Of a DNA stretch of 64,000 nt, positions 21,944-35,205 are shown in pieces; within the stretch, counting starts at the first letter, position 1, and each line of letters starts with the position of its first letter. Made by a program: the position numbers and the translations under genes. The notes beneath the pieces are model-generated. The model did no database searches and was not told where the DNA came from. It saw only the letters and a program-made list of their open reading frames with translations. Source of the DNA: Adenanthera pavonina (lineage: Eukaryota > Streptophyta > Magnoliopsida > Fabales > Fabaceae); contig JAIVEN010000012.1 of NCBI GenBank assembly GCA_026686845.1, positions 29,142,501-29,206,500 on the forward strand, written 5' to 3'.

Positions 21944-24900
21944 ATGGCGAAACCTGGGCGAGGTCGTCGCTCGCCGTCTGGTTCCATGTCGGGCTCCTCT
22001 TCTCGCTCCAGGTCCTCCTCTCCCTCCGATTCCCGCTCTAGCTCCCGCTCCCGCTCTCCCTCTCGCTCTAGATCCTTCACTTCGTCCTCTTCTCCGTCCC
22101 GCACTGTCAGTTCCCGGAGCCGAAGCCCCCCTCCTCAAAGGCGGAAGAGGTACGTCCCCATGTCTACAAGTTTGAATTTTAATGCGAAGGATTTCAGTGC
22201 GTCGTTTTGATGTTGGTTGGAGCTCGAAACTTCAGGAAAATCCGAGGATACATAGAACTCGGTATCATGCAATTCGTTTTTCGCTTGAATTGACTGAAGG
22301 AATTGGGCGTTTTACGATTCTGGACTGCTTTTTATCATTCCACACTTCGTTGAACTTACATCCTTTATAGACTTAATAACTGGATTACTGACTCCCACTA
22401 ATCAGAATCTTTCAATTACATTCTTTACAACCTTAATAACTGGATTACTGATTCCTACTAATCAGAATCTTTAAATTATCTACGGGATAGGTAATATAAC
22501 CTTTATTTTTATTTGCTTTCATCTTGACTTTTTGAGTAACCTACATTCTTCTTTATGTTCAATTTATTCTTCTGCAACATTAAAAGCAAATAGGTAGTGG
22601 TTGTTACTCAATTATGTTGGGAAAAGTCATCTAAAAGACTTAGCCTTAATTATTTCTGTCCGAGCTGTGCAAATCACACCTAACAGAACTTCAGAAGCTA
22701 AATATTGAAGCCAAGGATCTGGGAAACTGGAGTGGAGTTGGGTGTAGCCTTATAGCAGATTTTTCATCTGATTGCTGAATTAGTGGGAGTGGATTATATT
22801 TTCACCAGCAGTTTGAGTGCAGATTTTTTATGTTATGGACGCATGGAATACTCGTTATGAAAGCAATATTTCCAAGAAACCTTTGGTTCCAACTTGCAAA
22901 CAATGCACACTCTTTCTGAGGACTGAGCTCTTTTGAGAAGCTGTCTACGTAATTACTTATTTAGTTTGTTCTTGGTGCAATTTTTCTTGTGAGGTAGACA
23001 TAATTCAGAGCATCTCTAGTTTGTTGGTAAAATCTAATGGTGACAAGATGAAGCATTACACTGTCACTGGCTAAGAATTGCCAAAAAGCTAACGTGCAGT
23101 CTAGGAGTGTTACTAAAAATTATTCAATGCACTTTTCCCCCAATTACTTTCAATTCAAAGTGCAGTTCATTTCATTTGGAAAATGGCCAAGACGATTGTT
23201 GAATTAATTCTCTCTCTCTCTAAGTTGTCCTTTATTTCCTGGTAAATTATATTGTAACTGTGCTTGCTGAGCAGATTGATCTATACTTTCATTCATATTG
23301 TGTCTTGCAGTCCTGCTGAAGCAGTTAGGCGAGGTAGATCTCCTCCAACCCAATCTAAAAGGACTTCTCCACCCCCAAGGTGTGATACCTACATTTTTCT
23401 ACTTATTGGTGTTATATTAAATGTTTTGATTTTCTTGGAAATGTTTTGCCGCCACAAAGACTCCAAATTGTTATTCCAGTTCTTGTTTATTTTCTATTTT
23501 GGCATGATCACTGTTTTTGTCAGAAACAGTGTTATAACGTGGATTTTAACCTTGTATATCTTGCTAATTTATGAGATGCAAACTAGGGTTGGAAGTGGGT
23601 CATTGCAAGACACAAATTCCCATATGGTATCACCAATTTTTTGAATGTTGACATTTGAAACACTTTGATCTCAATTTCCTTATTGACAAATGTAATCTAT
23701 AGAAGACAGCTAGTGACCGTTGACAAGTATTTAATATGGATTTACATTAGGCAAACGTTGTGTTCACTTCTGCTAGATTTTAGACTCCATTCAATGGCTT
23801 TTTCATATATTTCAAACTAGCAATATTTATATTTCTAAATATGATGTTGTATAAAGAGTTTAGATGCAATATAACGCCATGGTTTAAGGCTTTGATGTTC
23901 TATAGCTGATAGGACTTTTGTTCATTTTACTTATATCTTTTGCTCATGTGTTCACTTTTTATGCGTGATACCAGGAAACCTTCTCCTGTTCGTGAATCGC
24001 TTGTTCTTCACATAGACAAACTCAGCAGGAATGTCAATGAAGGCCATTTGAAAGAAATATTTAGTATGCTCAATTCCTATCTCTGGTTTCTTTGACTTTG
24101 CAATAGCTGTAGTATAGGTTCTATCTTGATCCCTTATAATAACTGGATGAACTCTTAGTTGGTGAATTCATATTTAATTGCTGTTGTCAAAAAATAGTGT
24201 TGGCAATGTCCTGTTGCGGTTCAATGAGCATTCAGAAACTGAGACCAATGCAACATCTCTTTAATTTCTTTACTACTTATGTTTTCACTTCATCAAACAC
24301 TAACAAATCATAAGTTATTGTATCAGCAGTATCCTTAGCAGATAAGCATAGCTGCTTTATTCCACTGAACTTGGATACTAACAATTAAAAAAGATGTTGT
24401 TTTTGGTGATCAACTGACTTTAAAGAGTTTATATTCTAATCTAGTAAAGATTTTGCAGTGTTCTGACATCTGGCCTTTATTCAACTTATTAGGTAACTTT
24501 GGTGAGGTTGTAAATGTTGAGTTGGCTATGGATCGAACTGTAAGTTTGCTTTAAGCATGGCATTATAGTTTTCGGACATTTCATTAAAATGACCTTAAGG
24601 CAATTTAGCTTAATGTTATTTTCAACTTCTTGCTAATTTTCATGTTAACCTTCCTAAGGGATATGGATATGTGGAATTCAAAACAAGAGGGGATGCTGAA
24701 AAAGCTTTACTATACATGGATGGTGTAGGTCTTTATGAAATGAATAGGATCACTTTCTCTAGTCAAGCTTGCTCATTTGAAATTGATGCCAGGAATTCTC
24801 TTGATGCAGGCTCAAATAGATGGGAATATTGTTAAGGCCAGATTTACCTTGCCACCAAGACAGAAGGTTTCCCCACCCCCGAAGGCTTCTGCTGTTGCAC

Positions 24901-27590
24901 CAAAAAGAGATGCTCCTAGAACAGATAATGCTAGTGCAGATGCTGAAAAGGATGGGCCAAAGCGGCAAAGAGAGTGTATGTACTTTTGATGCATCAGTGC
25001 ATGTGTGTGCACGTGATTTTTTCACAATAACTAAATTGTAATTTGATGATAGCAGCTTCTCCTCGGAGAAGACCTCCTTCACCACGGAGGAGATCTCCTG
25101 TGCCTCGAAGAGTTGGATCACCACGACGGCCAGATTCTCCTATTCGCCGTCGACTGGATTCACCGTATCGTCGTGGAGACACACCTCCCAGGAGGAGGCC
25201 TGTGTCTCCTGCAAGAGGCAGATCTCCATCTCCACCAAGGCGCCTTAGATCTCCTGCAAGGTTGGCTTGCAATTAATTGCATACACTCCTAGCTTACAAG
25301 GTTCCTTATTTTTCTGTGTTTATTTAATTCTTGTTTTTAGTAGGGTCTCACCTCGAAGGATGCGTGGAAGCCCAGCTCGCAGACGTTCCCCTCCTCCTCC
25401 AAGGCGCCGGTAATCCTATTTATTTGTGTAACTTTGCAATTAGTATATGACCATGAAGAAGACAATAATATAAATAATTGTAGTTTCATTAATGTTTCTT
25501 AATCATTATCAACGTTTGATTTTTAATTGTGTTTTCAGAAGTACTTATGCTGCATCTCTCTTTGTTTTTTTCCTTTTCCTGGCTAAGTCTGGCATGCCCA
25601 GCAGAATGTGCAAGATGTTTGAATTTCAAAGGGATGGAAATTACAATGAACCATGCTTGGAACATAGGTGCACTAACAGAAGATAAATACACAATATAAT
25701 ATATAATTAAATTTTTTTCAGTAGATAAGATTTAAAGTGGGTATATGTTTTAGCCTTGGTTTCTCAGGGTAGTATTTCCCAAGTTCAACGTGATTGAATT
25801 TGAGATAGAGAGCCAGTATATCTCTTTCAATGAAATTTTTGTCGAAGACCAATTCTATTAGTTTTTTCTTTAGCTTGTATTTTTTAGTAAATATCTGCAC
25901 GCAAATAAGTTGTGCGAGATTTAATGATGTGGTAGGATGCGACCATGATACTATATTCCTATTTTTCTATTACTTTTATGATTTCTACTTCTCATGCCTA
26001 ACTGAATATGCTCTAGTGTTGGTATGTGCAATAAATATCTGTGCTTATTGAATGTCTGTTAAGATATAGTTCTAAAATATCTTCTTTGTTTTTTTTTTGG
26101 GTAAACATTACATTAAAACTAATGGGTATACCATCTTCTTCTCTGTTTGAAGAATAAATCAATTATTGATTTCTTGCTTTGATAACTAGGGGATGAAAAA
26201 CAATCACAGATTTATAGTTGTGGTTTGATTCCTTCTCTTGCTTCAAAAGTCAGTTACATTTCTACCTGTCTCCTATTCATCTTGTGGTCACTGCATAAAT
26301 AGTTTAGTGATGTGACCAGAAGTTGATATTGTTAGCAATTACTTCGTTTTTTGCTATACTACATTACATGCTATTATGAATTAATCATTAATTAAAGAAA
26401 TAAATGTCTTCCCCCAGTTCACCACCTAGACGAGCTCGTAGTCCTCCTAGGAGGTCTCCAATCAGTCGCAGACGTAGTCGTTCTCCAATACGTAGGCCTG
26501 TACGCTCACGTTCGAGATCTTTCTCACCACGGAGGTAAGTTTACTGTATATCCTTGTTCCAGTTCACCAAGATGAGTTATTATTCTGTTCTAGTTCCCTC
26601 TATTACACCTAATGTCATTTTCCACACACTTTTCATGCATTAGATTTATTCTGATGGAATTCCATCTATAGACATTCACATGGAACTGATGGGTTCTTGA
26701 GCTTTTAAGTCCCTTCAAATGCGTATTGACACTGGAATTATGGAATTTAACGTTGACGCTTCTAATTCAAAGTAGTAGTTTGGGCTTAGAGAAAGGTGCA
26801 GAGGTGCAAAGTTGTTTTAATATAAAGAGAAAGAACTCTTTTTTGTTTTTTGGCCTGGAGAGAAAGAACTCTGTTTCTGAGAAACAAATGCTTAATCACA
26901 TGTTTATCAGCCCTTACTTTGGTATCTTGCTTTGCCATTTGTATCTGAAGATACATGAGAAGTTTCAATACTGTTATTCTTTTTGCATAAGCTAATCCAA
27001 TTGAGTGATAGAATATGTCAAAAAGTTACATCACATATGTCTCTGGACAGAGGTCGGCCACCTATGAGACGAGGAAGGTCATCATCCTATTCTGATTCAC
27101 CAGGTCCACGCAAGGTTTGGGCTGATTTTGGTCTAGAGGGTGTTACTTTTGCTTGGTATGTTCTGTTGCTTAGTCCTTCATTATTTTGGCAGGTATCCCG
27201 GAGATCAAGGAGTCGCAGTCCAAGAAGGTGGTGTATATTTGTCTTCAATCTATATAGGGGTTCTGAACTTTCATCCTTTTTCTTGTTTGGTAACAGTTGC
27301 CTGGGAAAACTCATTGACTCACCAGTTTGGTGAATGTTAATTTTTCATTACTAATTAAAGATTATTGTGATAAGCAATGCAGCATTGGTGACTTTAACTT
27401 TTCAAAATCTATTTACGGCTGTATTGCTTTAATTTCCCTAACGTTGTCTTGATGTTTTTCGTTTTAGGTTTTTCTAATGGGAAATAAAGTCATTTTTCTA
27501 AGTCTTCTTCATAATTGCAGGCCTTTGAGAGGAAGAGGTAGTAGCAACAGCAGCAGCAGTAGTTCGCCACCTCCTGCTCGCAAACCATAG
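21944..27590 (+). CDS. SR45: SR45 splicing factor (RNPS1-like, RS-RRM-RS)
   Basis: Twelve coding exons fit by phase: 21944-22149, 23311-23379, 23975-24063, 24493-24539, 24659-24724, 24810-24975, 25053-25260, 25344-25409, 26418-26534, 27051-27114, 27193-27227 and 27521-27590. They give about 400 residues, close to Arabidopsis SR45 (about 414). The N-terminal RS domain (residues ~8-120) is followed by one RRM (LVLHIDKLSRNV... to GYGYVEFKTRGDAEKAL). A long C-terminal RS domain of RSP/RRRSP repeats follows, then a Ser/Pro tail ending ARKP. The protein acts in nuclear speckles as an exon-junction-complex-associated splicing activator that recruits U1-70K and U2AF35. One oddity is that the exon-5 acceptor expected before codons VNLPK reads CAT, not CAG, so splicing probably uses an AG 15 bases on. 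Exons 7 and 8 each have two adjacent in-frame acceptors. The long first intron (1.16 kb) contains a 60-bp tandem repeat. Confidence 0.93.
22359..22482. repeat. Two-copy 60-bp tandem repeat in SR45 intron 1
   Basis: Units of about 60 bases, each with 'cttaataactggattactga' and 'actaatcagaatctttnaatta', differ at only a few positions. It is a recent local duplication inside the intron. Confidence 0.7.
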
Positions 27591-27649
27591 ATTATTCCTG
27601 TACATCGGCTGTTGTCTCTTATCCTTCCTATGTGTTTATTAAGATTCAA

Positions 27650-29100
27650 CCTGCGATGAGAAAATACTTAAACTATAATGTACTAGGAAATGTATGTTGT
27701 CCCCTGTTGGTTTACTTTGCCCCTTTTCATTTTCAAGCATCTATCTTCTTATTATCACCGAGTTAAGGATACTTACTGTCCCATTCGTCTGCCTGTGAGA
27801 ACAGTGTCTTGTGCTTTCAGTTATTGTGCTTGAACATCCAAAATTTGGGAGACCTTTATTCCTAGCATCCATATCAGTCAAACGTTTGAGTATGATTGAT
27901 AGATTTTTGGTGGAACCTTATGGAACATTGAATACTGGAGGTTGGAGTATTAGATTTTCCTGCAACTTTTGTGGTGTGTAATGGATGAGAAATTTAATCC
28001 ACTAGGTACAGTTTTTTTTTTGGGGGCCAAGTCCCGTAAGTACATGATATTTAAGTATATGATATTTTAGCATGAAAAATATGAAAACATTAAATTTTTA
28101 TGGGTAAACTGAATACCTTAAAATTTATCCATTATAACTTTGCCCTAGGTACTCTTGCACTAATTTTCTGCATGCATCAGACATGTGATGCTCATCTTAA
28201 TTATTTGGCAATATGCCCATCTCGATATTTTAGTAAGGTATGCGAAGCAGCGAAACGGGTTCCATAATTGCATCGCATAAAACTTAAAGTGAGAATTTAA
28301 ATAAATTAAAGTTTATGAATTAAAGCGAAAACCTAGTATAATTGAATCATAAAAAATGAAGTGAAATGATTTTTTTTTAAAAAAATGAAAATTAAGAATT
28401 TTTTTATTTTCAATTATTAATTTTAAATGTATAAATATTGCTAGGGAAGAGATGTTGGAACAATTTGAGAATGAAATTAGTGTGTCTGCATTGTTTGAGG
28501 AAAGAGAGTTTCAATTTGATGGTAAAACATAGTGACTAAATTCTTAAAGTCTCATCTCATTCATTAAAATTGGGGGCTTGGATTTTTGTGCCAACAATTG
28601 TAAAATTTGGTTATTGATGCCTAAAACATCTAATTGTAGCTCACCGGTTAGTTTTGGCAGAGAAAAGTTGGCTTTTTCGAGCATGATATCCAAGGTTCAA
28701 TTTTTAATTTTGTGAGAAGAAAAATCATACTAAGAGAAGTAGAAACCACTTAATGTATTTCTATATTTTAAAAAGGATTAATCTTTGGTTGTTAGTTGGG
28801 ATATCTATGGTCCAAAAAAATTATAATAGATAATATTACTTTTGAAAAAATTAATTTCCTTCAATTTTGTTTATAAAGAGTTTGATTCCATTCATTTCCC
28901 ATTTTTTATTGTCGTAAAGTTTAATTAATCTATCCGAATCGATCCAAAAATGTATAATAAATAGTATTTCATAATTAAATTTTGATATTTTCAAATATAT
29001 ATTTTTTTTCCATTCTAAATATATATATTTAGAGATACAATAAGGCTTCACCTTCAAAAATTCTGGTTCATTTTCGGGTCATGGACCCCGCTTTGTCACC
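27650..29100. other. SR45 3' flank and intergenic DNA
   Basis: The SR45 3' untranslated region runs into AT-rich intergenic sequence. No further gene is recognised. Confidence 0.45.
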
Positions 29101-29756
29101 AAGAAAAGAAGAATGAATGAAAAATCTTCATTTTGCGTCTCACTTCTCAATAGAATAATGGCGTAGAGAAACCTACGTTAAACCCGGTCTGCAACTTGTA
29201 CCAAAATTAGACCCGACCCATCTCGTCTCAATGAATGTTCCCTTTTTTTAAAACCCCGGAAATTTTATTTAGGTTTTCCCTGTAGAGTTTCATTTGAAGA
29301 ATCTTCATTCACAAAGTTCTCTCTTCGCGCTTTTCCTCCATTCCCATTTGCAGCTTGTAAAGAGCACAAGATGGCGAAGGCATATGATCCACACAGCACC
29401 CAAATTTGCAAAGGAATATTTACAAAATGAAAAAGACTGACAATAGAAGGTAAAAACAATATCCACACTACGTGGGTTGTCGTGAGAAAATGTTCAATTC
29501 TCTTTTCGCTTCCCGTTTAACTGAAGAATTTGAATCTTTAAAGTTAACTTTCCAGTAGTAAGCTTTCTAATGATTCGAGAAAAAAACTTTGAGCTTGATT
29601 GAGTTTCAATCGTATCAGAATTGAACTGCGAAATACAGTTTCACAATACAAAGCTGCCCAATTTTGTGATTCTAAGCTTCCCCAAGTTATGTTTGATTTC
29701 AGTATGATGCGAATCTGTGCTGGAAGTTTGGCGTATTGAACTTAGGAGGCAGGGTG

Positions 29757-32699
29757 ATGGATTCCATGGCAGGCAGTGGCCTGCCATCACTGGGTTGTGT
29801 CAAGCTTATTGATCTAGTTCCTTCGGAAGGCTTGCCCTCTGATACCTATAAAAGATCAGTTTCCACTTTGTCACAATCACTGGCTCAGTTTTCGGCTGCC
29901 ATCATCCAGTTTCCGGCTAGTGATGGCGCTCTTTTAAGATCTGGTTTGGAATCTGCTCGTCTTTATTTCCATCAACGAGAATCATATCCACCTGCCGATG
30001 TAATACATTCTACTGAGTCTCGTGAGTGGTGCAAGACATCTGGTTATTATGCAGATCCTCATCTGTGGCAAGAAACTTATGACTATAGACCAGGCTTGAC
30101 TCCTTCAGAACCAAGCAACCCAATCGAGTTCCCTCCCTCAGGTTTGCCAGACATATTTGCTTTATTTGGAAAAGCAGCAAGACTTATTCTGGATGCCATT
30201 AGTTTCCATTTGAATTTGCGTAGCTCTCCATTCACTGAAATACTAGATAATGTTCCCCTTAGGAATAGAGAAATTTCATCTTCAGTCTTGTCTGTATGCT
30301 GTCATGCAAGGCCATCATTTCAGGGGACACAACACCACAACATTGCCACTCAAGAGGATGGCCAGTTGGTAATGTATCCTGACCATGATCACCAAGTTGA
30401 TAAAAGCTTGATATCTCTTGTCAAGTCTGACAAGGTAGGTTTATATGTAAGAGACTTTCAAGGTCGGTGGAGTCTTGTCGATGGAGACTTGGGACCTCAA
30501 GATGCTGTTGTTTATCCTGGGCTGGCTCTATATCAAGCAACTGCAGGTTATGTGAATCCTGCATTGCACAAAACTGAGATCAATATGGAGGGAAATATGT
30601 TTGGGCGATGTTCTTTGGCATTCAAACTCATGCCTAAGTCTATGGCCAGTCTTAATTGTTCAGAAATGAGAGCTGCAGGTCATGGAGTTGAATCTCAGTT
30701 TCAGCTTCCTGTTCCAGTGGATGATTTTATGCAAAGATCTCACCCAACTGATCATCTCTTTAACAGAACTGGTTTCCAGTGCTTCAATTTCCCACCACCT
30801 CATGATGGTAAGCAGCATTTAATTACATTTGAAATCTGGTTTAATGGTTATATATACTCTTCAGAAGTAGATTTAAATTTCTTATAGTTTTCTCTTGAAT
30901 GATTACTATGGATATTTGCAACATCTTTGAGTTTTCTAGTAGTGCTGATGAAATTGCTGATGGGCAATTTAGCAAATTGGCATTGTGCTTAGAGCTGTTG
31001 GGGCAAGCAGCAGTTTATAGCCAAGCATGCATTTATATGCTTTCACTTAAATGTATAGTGTTAACTCTCTAATAGTTAGTTCTATAGCACAGATTTAGCA
31101 TGTAATATCTGGTCCAAAAGCAGTCTTAAAAAGTTTACTAATTGATTTATGAGTTGGTTTTTATTCATGTTGAACTGGTATAGCTTCTGCTTTGAGAGTA
31201 GTCCTTAGCAAGGAGTTTTTAACAGCAGGTCCTTGGATCGATGAAATGCTGGTACAGGATCTATGAAAAACTTGATGCGGAGGAGGAAGCAAAATTCGAA
31301 AAGTAAACCTCTACCCCCTTCCAAGAGATTAAGGCTTGAGGCACAGAGAGTATTGAAAGAAAGGGTCCAGGATATTGCAGATAAAAAAGGCATTAAGCTG
31401 CGGTTCTGCAATTTGAAGGAATGTGAAAGTCACATTCACACCATTGATAGCCCATGTGCTAGTATACGAATGGAGATAGGTTGGCCACCTGGAGTGCCAT
31501 TTGTCCATCCCCATGATCTGCCCAATAAGGCAAAGCTTGGTTTTCTTGAAGCGTATGAACCTGGTTGGACAGCAGCCCATCATAACCCAGACAGGCTAGT
31601 CAACACTCAGCTAATTTTAACTGTAACTCTCTTTTTGTGAGTTTCATATCCTTATGACCATGCACAGCACATGGCAGATGTCTCCGTACCTTTGCTTTTA
31701 TACATATATATTTACATGAGTAAATTACTTTCCTAGAGTAATTCATATTTCTTGAAGTATTAATTGACTCATTCTGTCTGGTTAAAATGATGTATTTTGT
31801 TTAAAGCTGAAGAAGTGTATATTTTGCTTTCAGGGTGATAAATTTTTAGGGTATATTCATCTTGATTAATTCACAGAATTTGTGAGATTACCCAATTCTT
31901 CTCTGTATTACTGCAATGAGGTTCAATGCTACAAAATCACACTTCTAGCAACTTTGAAGCATGCTGAGAGCTTTTATAATATATAGAAAGAGTAATGGGC
32001 AAAAAACACAAAAAGTTGGGAGGAAAAGCTATTAAGTGATATAGAGTTTTGCCCTTGTCTTGATTTGGGCATAAGATTTTGGTGGAAACATTTTGATCCT
32101 TCTCCATTTCCTTTTGTGTTTTCTCACTGACATTTTCTGGGAATAGCCCATTTGCATACTAACCATGATTAAACCTAATAAGCCAGACTTAAGTGCATTT
32201 CTGCTAATGAAACTGGAAAGTGGAAGATGAAAAACAAGAAGTAGAAGCCTGCTGATGGGCTCTTGCTATTCTGTTGCATAAGTTCAGGAACCAGAACAAT
32301 TTTTTAACTTTTGTGATGATAGTTTAACTTCGATATGCATTACCTAGATTCATATGGAGGGCTATCAGTATAGGCAGAACAGTTAGAGTCGGAGATAACA
32401 CATCAATTTATCAATTTGGGACAGGCTGATAACTATTCTTTGAATTGTGCAGACTGATAAATCTCTAAGGAATATCCAAGAAGTCCATGGTCTTTGTTGT
32501 GTTTTGAATACTATACTTTTGATGTATGTAACCCTGGTAATATTAACAAACTATGAATTTCTTCTTGTGCCTGCAGGAATCAGTCTCCCTGATTGCCCTC
32601 ACGTGGTCAGCCATTGATCACAATGTGAAGGTCTTGTGTGGGTACGCTTTTAGTTCCCAGTGGACCTTAGTGGGCTTACTTGTGGCTGAAGTGCCTTGA
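29757..32699 (+). CDS. 2-oxoglutarate/Fe(II) oxygenase-fold protein, function unknown
   Basis: Three exons fit by phase: 29757-30807, 31258-31598 and 32577-32699, giving about 504 residues. The start is the first in-frame ATG; a likely 5'UTR intron ends at 29701 ('tttcag'). The first exon resembles the isopenicillin-N-synthase-like fold. A strand pair around GLYVRDFQGRWSLVDG and DAVVYPGLALYQATAG is followed by a His (about 271, NPALHKTEI) at the usual third iron-ligand position. The RxS motif (RCSLAF, residues 284-286) normally grips 2-oxoglutarate. The HxD motif is atypical, reading DHDHQVDKSLISLV. The second exon is basic (RRRKQNSKSK) and contains a conserved-looking GWPPGVPFVHPHDLP segment; the third ends DHNVKVLCGYAFSSQWTLVG. 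The exon-2 donor (cta|gtcaac) is weak and is the least certain part. From memory the Arabidopsis counterpart is At3g12940. Substrate unknown. Confidence 0.72.
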
Positions 32700-33945
32700 A
32701 TTTTGTGCCTGCTCTTTCTGGATGCTGTCTTCCTTCCCTGTGCAGCTTTTGCTGCTTATGAGAAGAAAGACAGGACATTTGCTGCATTAAATTAATAGAT
32801 ATGTTCTTATAGTTTTCACTAGACATTCCAATGCAATACAAAGGAAGAGCAGAATCATCTGAACTTGAAAGGTCAGGAGTTGGCAATCGTTCTATCAAGT
32901 ATCTTCTATTTAAATGGCTGAATGGAAGACAAAAATCTACATATGAATAGAAGAGGCACGAGCTTTTGCCTTGCTACATATTGCCGCAGCAAAAAACAAA
33001 AAAAAATGCATGAATCACCCATATTCATCTGGAGAGGCAGTAACTTCTATCAGGTCAGCCACAAGTGTGTTGTTTCCTTTCATTCTCGATTAATGTTAAA
33101 CTTAAAGAAAGTAATGTAATGAGTGCACAATGTTTGTATGTAAAAGTACAATAGCAATCTGCTCAGAAAGCTTCAGTTGCAATCTTCCCTCCTAGTGTAT
33201 TTTTTTCATTATGACATGTTTTCCATACTGCTATCTGAAGTTGCAGTTTGACATGTTACTTATGCTGCATTTACTTATTTACCAAGGGTAGTGCAATACA
33301 AGAAGCATCGTCCTCGTTGGCGCTTAAATTTATTGAGATGGGACTCCAATATGTCGTCTCCCATTCTCCCTGACTCCCTTCAATAACCCATTTGTTCCAT
33401 ATAGTGTAGGGAAATATTTGTATGCTATTCTTTATTTTGATGTTATACGATTTTTTAATTAAAACATGACAAATACATATTTTTAATAATAATATGACAA
33501 GACAAATGTGTAATACTCTAATGAAATTATATATTTGTGGTATCAATCATTATCAATCTAAAATATAAAATTTATATCAAGTTACACTATTTATTTATTA
33601 TTATTTTATTTTTTATTTTCTCAATGGGAAGGAAGTCACACTATTTATTAGTCAATATATAGTATAACTTATTTCAAACATTGTGCAGTGCATGCAAAAC
33701 ATGTTTATTTTTAATTTGAAAATGATAATTTTGTGATGAGAGTTTATTCAAGTATATAAATTGATCTCTGCAGTTTATTTGTTTTAAAATGGCCCCTACT
33801 ATAAACTTGTCATCGTTTTCATCTGGTATAAATAAATGGCAAACAGATGTTATGGAACAAGTGTGTTGGTGGATCTCAGTTCAGTTGGCAAGCTAATATG
33901 AGAGAAAACGAAACCCTAAACTTGCACCAATTTTCATTTTGTACA
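32700..33945. other. 3' flank of the oxygenase-fold gene
   Basis: No gene recognised. The sequence between 32.7 and 33.2 kb is less AT-rich and may be 3' untranslated region or a transcribed flank. Confidence 0.4.
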
Positions 33946-33949
33946 TTAA

Positions 33950-34536
33950 GGCTTCGTTTGGTATCCGTTGGAAACCAAGTTTAGGGGCCAAAATGAGTTT
34001 AGATTATTTTTGGGTCTGTTTGGCAAATTTTCCCATTTCCGTTTAAAACTCATTTTTCCTCCAAAACGAGGTTTTCCCAGGAGGAGATGAGAAGCTGCTT
34101 TTCCGTTTGCTTTTTCAACTTTTGTATGTATTTATTTTAAAGTCAGATAAAAATAGACTAGTAAAAATGAGAAAAAATATAAAAATTAGGAAAATAAAAT
34201 TTTCATAAAATTTTTTCTATCTATTAACCAAAATATCTCTTTAAAATTTTAATTTTTATATATCATAACCTATAAGAAAATATTATATCAGATATATTAT
34301 GTTCTCAATTAAATAAATGCAGATTAAATTTTAGTTTAAAAAAATTAAATTAATCATGAGATAGAGTTTAAGCTCAATTTAAAGGAAAACTATGAATTTT
34401 GTCAAAACCAATTTTTAAATAAATCATCCAAACATAAACATGTTAGTCAAAAACCAATTTTTTTTTTATCATAACTACGTTCTGAAACCAATTCTATCAA
34501 AACTCAATCTTCACTAACTAAAAACCAAACGGGCCC
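33950..34536. mobile_element. TAA-flanked MITE, family M1, copy 1
   Basis: A 587-bp element with inverted ends 'ggcttcgtttggt' (left) and 'accaaacgggccc' (right), flanked on both sides by TAA. The interior closely matches three copies at 47.6-49.4 kb: 'tttattttaaagtcagataaaaa', 'gttctcaattaaataaat', 'gatagagtttaagctcaattt' (cited in short blocks). No coding capacity. The 3-base TAA duplication and GGSCC...GTTTGGT ends suit a PIF/Harbinger-type MITE, though I cannot rule out another DNA-transposon superfamily. Confidence 0.7.
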
Positions 34537-34539
34537 TAA

Positions 34540-35200
34540 ACAGTCCTTAACATTTTCAATATTTTTCCTAGTCAAACAAGCGAAACAATCTCAACTGAAT
34601 GCAGATGACCATGCACTTAATATGGTGAAGCAGCAGGACAATGTTGTACTATCTTTAAATGGCACTGCTTTATGTCCTTGACCGCATTTGTCTCTACACA
34701 TCCTATTAGTTTTTTGCAGTCTATGTTTTTAGGGTAGTTAACTTAATGGTAAAGTACTCAGCTTTTAAGTGCGCCTCAAATTTTTACACATTTCTATGAA
34801 GCAATGTATTCATCCATACTAAATGCTCACTTCAACAGTTAAAAAGGAACAAGGACGACCTCAAATTAATACATATGCTAGGAAAGCATCATCTGTGTAG
34901 TCACCCCAAATTTTAAGCTACCACATAACGGACAATAGCCTTTAATCAAGGCCCTATAGAACAATTTTTAGGAGTGATTAGCACTTCCCATGTCCAATGT
35001 CAGATTAAGCCTCCGAATGCATATATTTGCCTCTTCCCCCTGACACCATCAAAGGATCTTCCATTCAGCTGGAAGCAGAGCAAAATCCCATGATGACGAG
35101 CATACTTTGAACCAAAATTGGCCTTGATTACAGACTGAGAGGTGGCCATCGATTGTACGCATTGTCCTTTGCTTTTTGTCTTTTGGGGGGAATTAAATAT
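34540..35200. other. Intergenic and Iojap 3' flank
   Basis: No gene recognised. The last 200 bases are probably the 3' untranslated region of the minus-strand Iojap gene. Confidence 0.4.
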
Positions 35201-35205
35201 TTTGC

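Noticed and set aside
21898..22138. Minus-strand frames rich in Glu/Arg and Gly/Arg opposite SR45 exon 1
   Set aside because: They are antisense reflections of the Ser/Arg codon repeats of the RS domain and have no independent splice or family support.
24994..25272. Minus-strand Arg/Gly-rich frame opposite SR45 exon 7
   Set aside because: Antisense shadow of the RS repeats on the coding strand.
25548..25686. Extra exon between SR45 exons 8 and 9
   Set aside because: An acceptor-like 'ttttcag' precedes an open stretch, but it lacks RS/SP codons, has a poor downstream donor, and exon 8 joins exon 9 in frame without it.
29265..29468. Minus-strand frame beginning in the leader of the oxygenase gene
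   Set aside because: It overlaps the likely untranslated leader of the plus-strand gene and has no family resemblance.
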